Assembly (NCBI GenBank): GCA_947568835.1
Contig: OX387605.1
Span: 18,294,418 to 18,358,417, forward strand
Direction: 5' to 3'
DNA length: 64,000 nt
Origin: Protonemura montana
Lineage: Eukaryota > Arthropoda > Insecta > Plecoptera > Nemouridae
Both the position numbers and the translations under genes were made by a program. Positions 57,481-64,000 of this stretch are shown here, piece by piece. A model generated the notes under the pieces. It ran no database searches. It was not told the origin of the DNA and was given only the letters and a program-made list of their open reading frames with translations. Positions within the stretch are counted from its first letter, which is position 1. Every line of letters begins with the position of its first letter.

Positions 57481-60081
57481 TCTGTTCGAGTGATTGGCTG
57501 GAGGGACGAAAATTAGTACAACACCACTCCTCTAGCCTTGCTACCTCTCGACAGCATGGATTTGTGGAAGAATCCCTTCTTTTAGTTGAATCTTCTTTCG
57601 AAAGGGACGTTAATCCGGTGGTCCTCTTGATGCTCTGCGAAAGAGTAAGCTACAGCCCGGTATCAGGTTTTCCCGTCATCCTCATCATTAACGACTCATT
57701 CACTAACGCCATTTGACCAGTGACACAGAGTCCGTTGTCAAAACAGTGCATCGTTTAACACAACAAATTAATCAAAGCACACCCTTAACATGTGGCTCCG
57801 TTTTATGCAGATCTGGGTTCTATCAGCAACGATTAATTACCAAACAAAATTAAATGTTTCGTGATTATGTAAGTACATTAACTTTAAGGTTTACTTTGCA
57901 ATTCAATTAGTAAGCGTGTAATGAGAGTGGTGTAAGTTCTCCTCCTTGCAATGTTCGTTATCTTATTGCATACACGACGACCCTACTTTTCATCCCGACG
58001 TTCCCAGTGTTTATCACACAACACGAAAAACAATTCCAGCGGGTTGATATGAACGAGTGTGCAGCCGTTAACGTCACAAATAGTTGTCACTCGTAAATTA
58101 CAAAATAACACTAGGTGATTATGTTGGTCATGCAGCCGACACCTTCAACGTTGCGACGCTCCAGCGTTACAGAGTTACAGCGTTCCAGCGTTGCAGGCAT
58201 ATAAAGTTGAAGGCAGATATGTTGGACCACAAAAATGTGTTAAATATTTAATTTTTATACCGGGATTTTAGAAACACTGTAAAGTTTACTACTTCTCGTA
58301 GGAAGGAAAAAAGTTCATGGCTGTCTAAAATATTTTCTGTTAGCATATCGCTCGTTAATATTAATTGATATTAAAAATTAGCCGGAGCGAGTAAATTGTT
58401 GTAACTTTAATATCTACATCCTTGAATCAGTTCCATTTCTTCACATTTTACAAAGTAGCGTTTTTATTCGTTGCAATAAAAGAGTTCTTCAGGGGTACAA
58501 AATTAGAATGATAAATCATTTATTTTAAATCATTGTTTACCGAATGAATATATCTTTACCAAACCTTACTTCCGATAGAAACGACTGTATGGATCTTCCG
58601 TCTCCGGCTGTTTCTTGTTAGTATACAAATTGCGATCGGCTCCTCTCCTATCTGACCCGAACTATGCAAAGCACCGAACGTGAAAAACAACCCATGAAAC
58701 ACGAACGAACGGAAATCACATAAAAACAGCAACCAAGAGAGGAGATTGTATTGGAATCAAATCGTCTAGATCGCCTCGGATATCGATAGTCGAGACCGTA
58801 AAACAGTGCTGGCGTCTTGAAAATTGGCCCAGAAAAAGTCGAAACTTCAGCGTCGAATTGACACGTCCGCGGGAAAATAAAAACGAGGAAACCCACAACA
58901 ACATTTGACAACGCTTTATACCGTACATGCAAAAGGGATGCTACGTACAATGCTCGTAACTGCCGAGCAGGACGATTAACGACTTTCTGAAGGTTTTCTG
59001 CGAGCATTCATTTCTCTTCTTAATTTAAGACCACGGTGCACGTCCAATATAACCTATCTTCTTCAAACCCGCACCACCAAGAAAGTATTTTCATTACGAA
59101 ACCAACATAAAAAAAACGTAATATGCAAGTTCCTCCTCCGTAACACGCCTTCAAAATAGAAACATGCACCGTAAGAATTAACTGATAACAAATAGGAATT
59201 CTAATCAGCGAGCACAAATATTTAGTAGAGCACCCATGACATATTATTTCCGCGTTTGAATTGTTTTTATTCTGGCTATTACCAGAGAAATATTCTGTGA
59301 CGAGCAATTCGCGCTGCGGACATAAGGACATATACAACCAGACGGCGGCAGCGCTGGCGCAAGAATGTAAGTGCAACATAAACATTGCGCTGCAGGGTGT
59401 ACAGCGAATTGCAAGTTCACTACCGTGAGAATGCATCTCTCGTGACTGTCTGCATGTGCTGCACTCTTTGCTTTAGTTGCCCGTCAAATTTACTGCACAG
59501 CTATAAGAGAGGTGATAAGGACACATTGCATTTTGTTCAAACAGCAGATGCAAAAATAGTTCGAAAAAAAAAGTAAATAAAAAATACATGGGGGATGCAG
59601 AAACTAATTTAAAAATGTATTCACAATAGAGAAGAGGATCCTGCATTCAAAATAAGAAAGCCTGCTTTTCATTGAGGAAAATAATAGAAAAGAGTTTAGA
59701 AAAGGAAAATAGACGTGTCAAACAAATACATTTCTGCATTGTGTGCTTTTAGCTAGTTTGTACTAGGTCACTGAGCTTTAATGGACCTAGAAACCTATAC
59801 AAGACAAGAAAATTGTTCTGAGGCGTATTTTCATAGTGACACGGCACCTCCACCAGAATAGCAGTACATGAAAAATGACTTCGGGTACGTCTCGTTAAGA
59901 AACAGAAAACACGTATTCGTGACAACGAAAGATATTTGACTCGATAATTGTCAACAATATGAGAAGACCGGAGTTCGTTTTACGGGTCACACTAGCTCGG
60001 TTGTCCCGAGCGACATCGGAAAATGAGCGGTGACGGAAATTGCTTTCTTACAAATACGCCTAGTAGCGCAACGTGATCGTC
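57481..60081. other. Non-coding stretch
   Basis: The first part may still belong to the 5S-headed repeat. At 58160-58196 a degenerate cagcgtt/ttacag repeat is present. No gene supported. Confidence 0.55.
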
Positions 60082-60125
60082 TGACATCGGGTGACATCGG
60101 GTGACACCGGGTGACACCGGGTGAC
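60082..60125. repeat. 10-bp minisatellite tgacaYcggg, about 4.4 units
   Basis: Units tgacatcggg (two) and tgacaccggg (two), then tgac. The two unit types sit in blocks, as expected from stepwise tandem duplication. Confidence 0.95.
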
Positions 60126-63100
60126 TGCGAGCACACCTCATCAGCTCAACCACAAGATAAATAGTCCCTGTTCATGTGTCGCACACTCGTCCCAAAAACT
60201 AACCCCACCTCGATTCCTCAACTCCAGCAAGGTCCAGACGTATTACCCCGTCATAAATCATCAAACCTGCCATGTCACACACTAAATATTTCACATGGTA
60301 TATCTGAGTGACATTAATAAAGAGTAATTGTAAATCACAAGGGGGTTTACGCCCGGTTCACAATTACCACTTCTGTTATACCTTTGTATATTGGAGATTT
60401 TAATTTATTTCGTCGATCCAGTCATCAATTATTTGCATGAGCTTAACGCGATTAAACTGGGGAAATAAATTAAACGCTGGGATTTGAATGTCCGGAAATC
60501 GGGATAAACTATTCCCGGTGCTACACGTGAATCTTGGGAACGGTAAAAGGGAAGAATCACGTCTTTTCGATTCGGGAGTCGAGCATCACGATTCCTTGGG
60601 CGCGGATTATTCAAGAGAAATCATTACATTGGCGCGGGGAATCTTTTGATGAAAATAGCGAAATTTTACTAAAGAACTTCTAATAAAATCAACGAATTGT
60701 GGAGACTTGCGATAGCGACTCTGCATTCAAAGCATTGGCGAAATCAGCAGGAATCAATTATTGAAAATATTCGCCAACGACGTTTCATTGGTAATTTCTT
60801 TCTCAAACACCCAGAGCAGATCGCACAAAGTTCAACAATTTTCTTTGAAGAAAATATTGAAATTCTTTTGCAAAAAGATCTGTCGATCTAAAAAATAAAA
60901 CATATTATTCCTGTATAAAGGGCGTCTTTCAAACAGCCATACCCACACTTATTAGCCCTTAGAGATCAAACGTACCGCCCCTTTTTTATTGAAATTTGAT
61001 GAATAAAACACGGGGAAATATGAAACTCGTTTTGAAATTCGAATAATGAAGCCGTAGTACGTTGACATGAAAACAGTAGTCATGCTTGTCGAACAGTAAT
61101 TCGTGTGCCAACAGAAACATATTGAAAAGGCTGGCAGAGAGTCGATACCCATTGTTTTGGCACATAGGTACCTAGGTATTGAATCGGCCGCCGGACAAAA
61201 CAGTTGCTGCAGCTGATATCGGACCTCTTGTCAAAAAGCTCTGAACAAAGGCGGAGCAAACAACAGGTGAAAACAGAGCTAACATCGACTGGCGTTCGTA
61301 CACCCGGGAACTCTGATTTCGACGGTGTTTTTACCAAACACAACATGTCGAAAAATACAGGTAAAATGGAAGTAATTGAAAACGCTACATTTCTATCGCG
61401 CGAGTATGTGAATATATATTTGATCTGACGCACGAGAGACAAAAAAATCCATGAACACACTGTGTTTTCGTTCTAAATTTTATATTGGTATTACAAAAGT
61501 AATGCTTACTAGCAGACTGTAATCATAGATTTATCATTATAATAAGATAGGTGTACGCTGCCCTCGTGGCCGAATGGAAATATAATATACCACCACAGCA
61601 TGCCCATTAATTACTTTTTCGTCCATAGGTTATAGGTACAAGCGGCTAAGCCAGAGTAAGATTAAAACACAACGTTATCTCCCGATATTAAATTAGTTGA
61701 ATCCCACGAAAAGCACAGTGTAAAATTAAATCATCATAATTTATTGCGTGCATAATTCATTCGCTGTGCACTGGCTTTCGATAAAACGGCTATCGCTAAT
61801 TAAGCACGTATCAGATGCACCACTATGAATGTACTCACAAGGGACATAATTTATTTCACTGTGTGTTTAAGGGCAGCACAACTCCAAGCAGATGTCAAAA
61901 TGCGACCAGCAGAGGTCACCTCGCGAGGGCATAGCCGTCCCTGGCCAACAAATGGCAGGCAACCTGACTCATAATTGCAACATTTAGTTTGCCAGAAGGC
62001 TAACTTATGAAGGGCTCATTTAAGGCAAAAGCATGAAGGTGAGATTTTTCTTCCTACCGTTTCAATTGAGGATAGAAAAAATAAAAACGAAACGTCTCTG
62101 AGCTTTCTTTTTCGTGCCAATTATTTTTCATATCCCCCAGTTGCCGCGATTTCATCTCGGTTGAACCCTTGCCGCAGATATAGCTTCTATCTTTGCCCAT
62201 GGTTGTAGTTTCTGCGCAGACATGATTTCCAAGGAAAACCAAGCTTTTACCATTTTGACAGTATTCGCTGACCGTTTACGATATTGCGTTAACTTATATG
62301 ACCAACGCTTTTCACGGGTGTGAGAAGGTGTCCAGCTATTTAATGTTATTTAAAGGATACTGCATTAAAGCAGCGTTGCCAACGTGGTCAGCGAATCTCT
62401 GCCTTATCATAGTGCGGTCAGTCTATACCAGGATGTTGCCATATTTATCGTACGGTTGGCGCTAGTACCCCACGTAATCTTTATCTCTTTGGTTACCCTT
62501 GGACAATAGCCATTAGAAGAAACTTATCTCCTTCGTGCGTGTTTGAAAATTAAGCTGGCATGTGAGAACGAACATTCCGGGTGCAAAGCTTGAGACCCGG
62601 CACCTCCACTACGATTTTTTTTCGCATTCGTTTTTAGCGTGATGCCAGAAACACGTCAAGTTTTGCAGAATTCAGCTTGGCCAACCCTACTCTCGACTAG
62701 GGGATGAACCGAGCCAAGATCTATGAGAATTCCCCCCCCCCCTCCCCCCTTCAGCCACCAGCCCCCACCACAGCCCTTCGCATGGCCTTTTCACCCAGAC
62801 GCCGCTGTTATCGTTCACCGCGCTGCTACCAACTTTTTAAAATAATATTTATCCTGAAACTTAATTACTTGCCACAAAGGCGCTAAAATTAGATCGAAAG
62901 ATTATCAAAAACTTTTGCCATTCTGTTCTTGCTGTTCTCACATGCAAAAAAAAGTTTAAACTCATGTACACGGCGCTTCGTATTTCCACAAGGGAAAGAA
63001 ACCCCAGCTGCTGCTCAAAGACCTCCCGGTGAACGAGCTGGGTCAAAATACAATTTATTTCGATCGGCATTTGACTTGCTGCTCATTGTAATTAAATTAC

Positions 63101-64000
63101 TGCCACAAAGTCTATCTGCTCCACTACGTTACAATTAATTGAGTTTAGAATGGCTACGACTTGATCTATGGAACCATTAATCGTTTCTTCAGTCTTTTAT
63201 TGGAATCGTAGATGTTCGACTAAAGGATTTCAGTCCTTGCTGATCTGATGTATTTAATGGCTAATTATTCGAGTGTGCGGTGCTTGAATTCACAAATCAG
63301 GAAACACGGCGCTTGAAGGTCCGCACTATTGGCGAGCGGTCGCCAGTAGATTACGGTCATCCAACACACTTGTTTTTCTAAATCACTCCATTCGCACTCC
63401 AACGAACTGGTCACTGTGAATGTAAAACTTTGCCCAAATGGCTTATGTCAGCACCATTTTTAACCAAATTCGCAGAACGCTGGTTTAATCCATGTGCATC
63501 ATTTGTGAGACAGGGTGGGATGATACGAGAGAGTCAATACTTTCAACAAAGACAGTACCCACGCTGGGAAGCTGTTATTGATCTATCTTCTGTAGCAGAG
63601 CAAAGGAGAGAGACGATGTGCGAGAAGGAATAGAGGTAGCTAGCTAGCGAGATGATATAGAGAGATGAAGATAGGAGTAAAAAAAATGATAGGCTTATTG
63701 CGGTCAGATATGACTATGCTGTGACAAAAGGTGCGAAATTGTGTGGACGCTGGCAGGGTGAGAAAATGGTTAGGCTCCATTTTATTGGATGCCCGGGTCA
63801 AAGCATGCCGTGCGTTGGCAAGTAATTCGGAAAATGCGCTCACAAGGAGCAATCCGGTACCTCAACTAGAGTATACCATGCCAGCCCCACGTGCTGCCGA
63901 AGAACGCCCGATGATACCATGTAAAACTAGCGAAATTCTTTGTCACAAAAGAAATTTGACACCGAATGCCAGGGTCCTTTTGTGATAATAACCTACACGT
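60126..64000. other. Non-coding stretch to window end
   Basis: No supported gene. A C-rich run lies at 62733-62750. Open frames such as 61080-61460 (minus) and 63731-63985 (plus) show no recognisable domain and no paired splice sites. At 61905-61920 accagcagaggtcacc resembles a CTCF-like core overlapping an AGGTCA nuclear-receptor half-site, weak evidence only. Confidence 0.55.

Noticed and set aside
1-64000. CRISPR arrays, rRNA operons, operon-like gene clusters, retroviral or other capsid-bearing elements
   Set aside because: Nothing in the sequence supports any of these. Gene structure is spliced and eukaryotic.

Overview
This is arthropod nuclear DNA, most likely from an insect. The left third (positions 1 to about 23,550) is one gene read on the minus strand, a lipophorin receptor (LpR, the insect LDLR/VLDLR-family receptor). 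I assembled 14 coding exons by reading the minus strand and requiring GT-AG introns and matching codon phase at every junction. Each junction fits, and the joined frame is 2,679 nt, exactly 893 codons. Domain order is signal peptide, eight LDL-receptor class A (LA) repeats, EGF-A, EGF-B, a six-blade YWTD propeller, EGF-C, a Thr/Ser-rich O-glycosylation-type cassette, one membrane helix, and a cytoplasmic tail with the endocytosis motif FDNPVY. The insect assignment rests on eight LA repeats plus the tail [16 protein letters not shown], which from memory is typical of insect LpRs. The insect order cannot be told from the window. The final coding exon lies beyond position 1.

Layout in transcription order, right to left. 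A TATA-less promoter candidate with an initiator and two CCAAT boxes lies at about 23.5-23.7 kb. The signal-peptide exon is at 23,377-23,479, then a 3.4 kb intron, then single-repeat exons LA1, LA2 and LA3 at 19.9, 17.6 and 16.9 kb. A 4.5 kb intron with CpG-rich patches follows, then two-repeat exons LA4-5 (12.2 kb) and LA6-7 (10.2 kb). LA8/EGF-A is at 9.0 kb. The propeller and EGF-C exons are tightly packed at 6.0-7.7 kb. The mucin-like cassette is at 5.4 kb, the membrane exon at 1.9 kb and the NPxY exon at 0.4 kb. The cassette is a symmetric phase 1-1 exon of 111 nt and can be skipped without a frame change.

The right part (about 24-64 kb) holds no coding sequence I can support. It is AT-rich single-copy-looking DNA with CpG-rich patches, homopolymer C tracts, short tandem repeats, a near-perfect 37-bp-arm hairpin framed by short direct repeats, a 5S-rRNA-like repeat apparently split by a LINE-like tail, and a copy of a dispersed repeat that also occurs in an LpR intron. 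It may be the regulatory upstream region of LpR or a large intron of a neighbouring gene. The window alone does not decide this.

Biologically the window centres on one membrane receptor expected to bind lipophorin (and possibly vitellogenin-like lipoproteins) at the cell surface, internalise through the NPxY tail, and vary in its juxtamembrane stalk by splicing. I found no convincing new multi-gene system.
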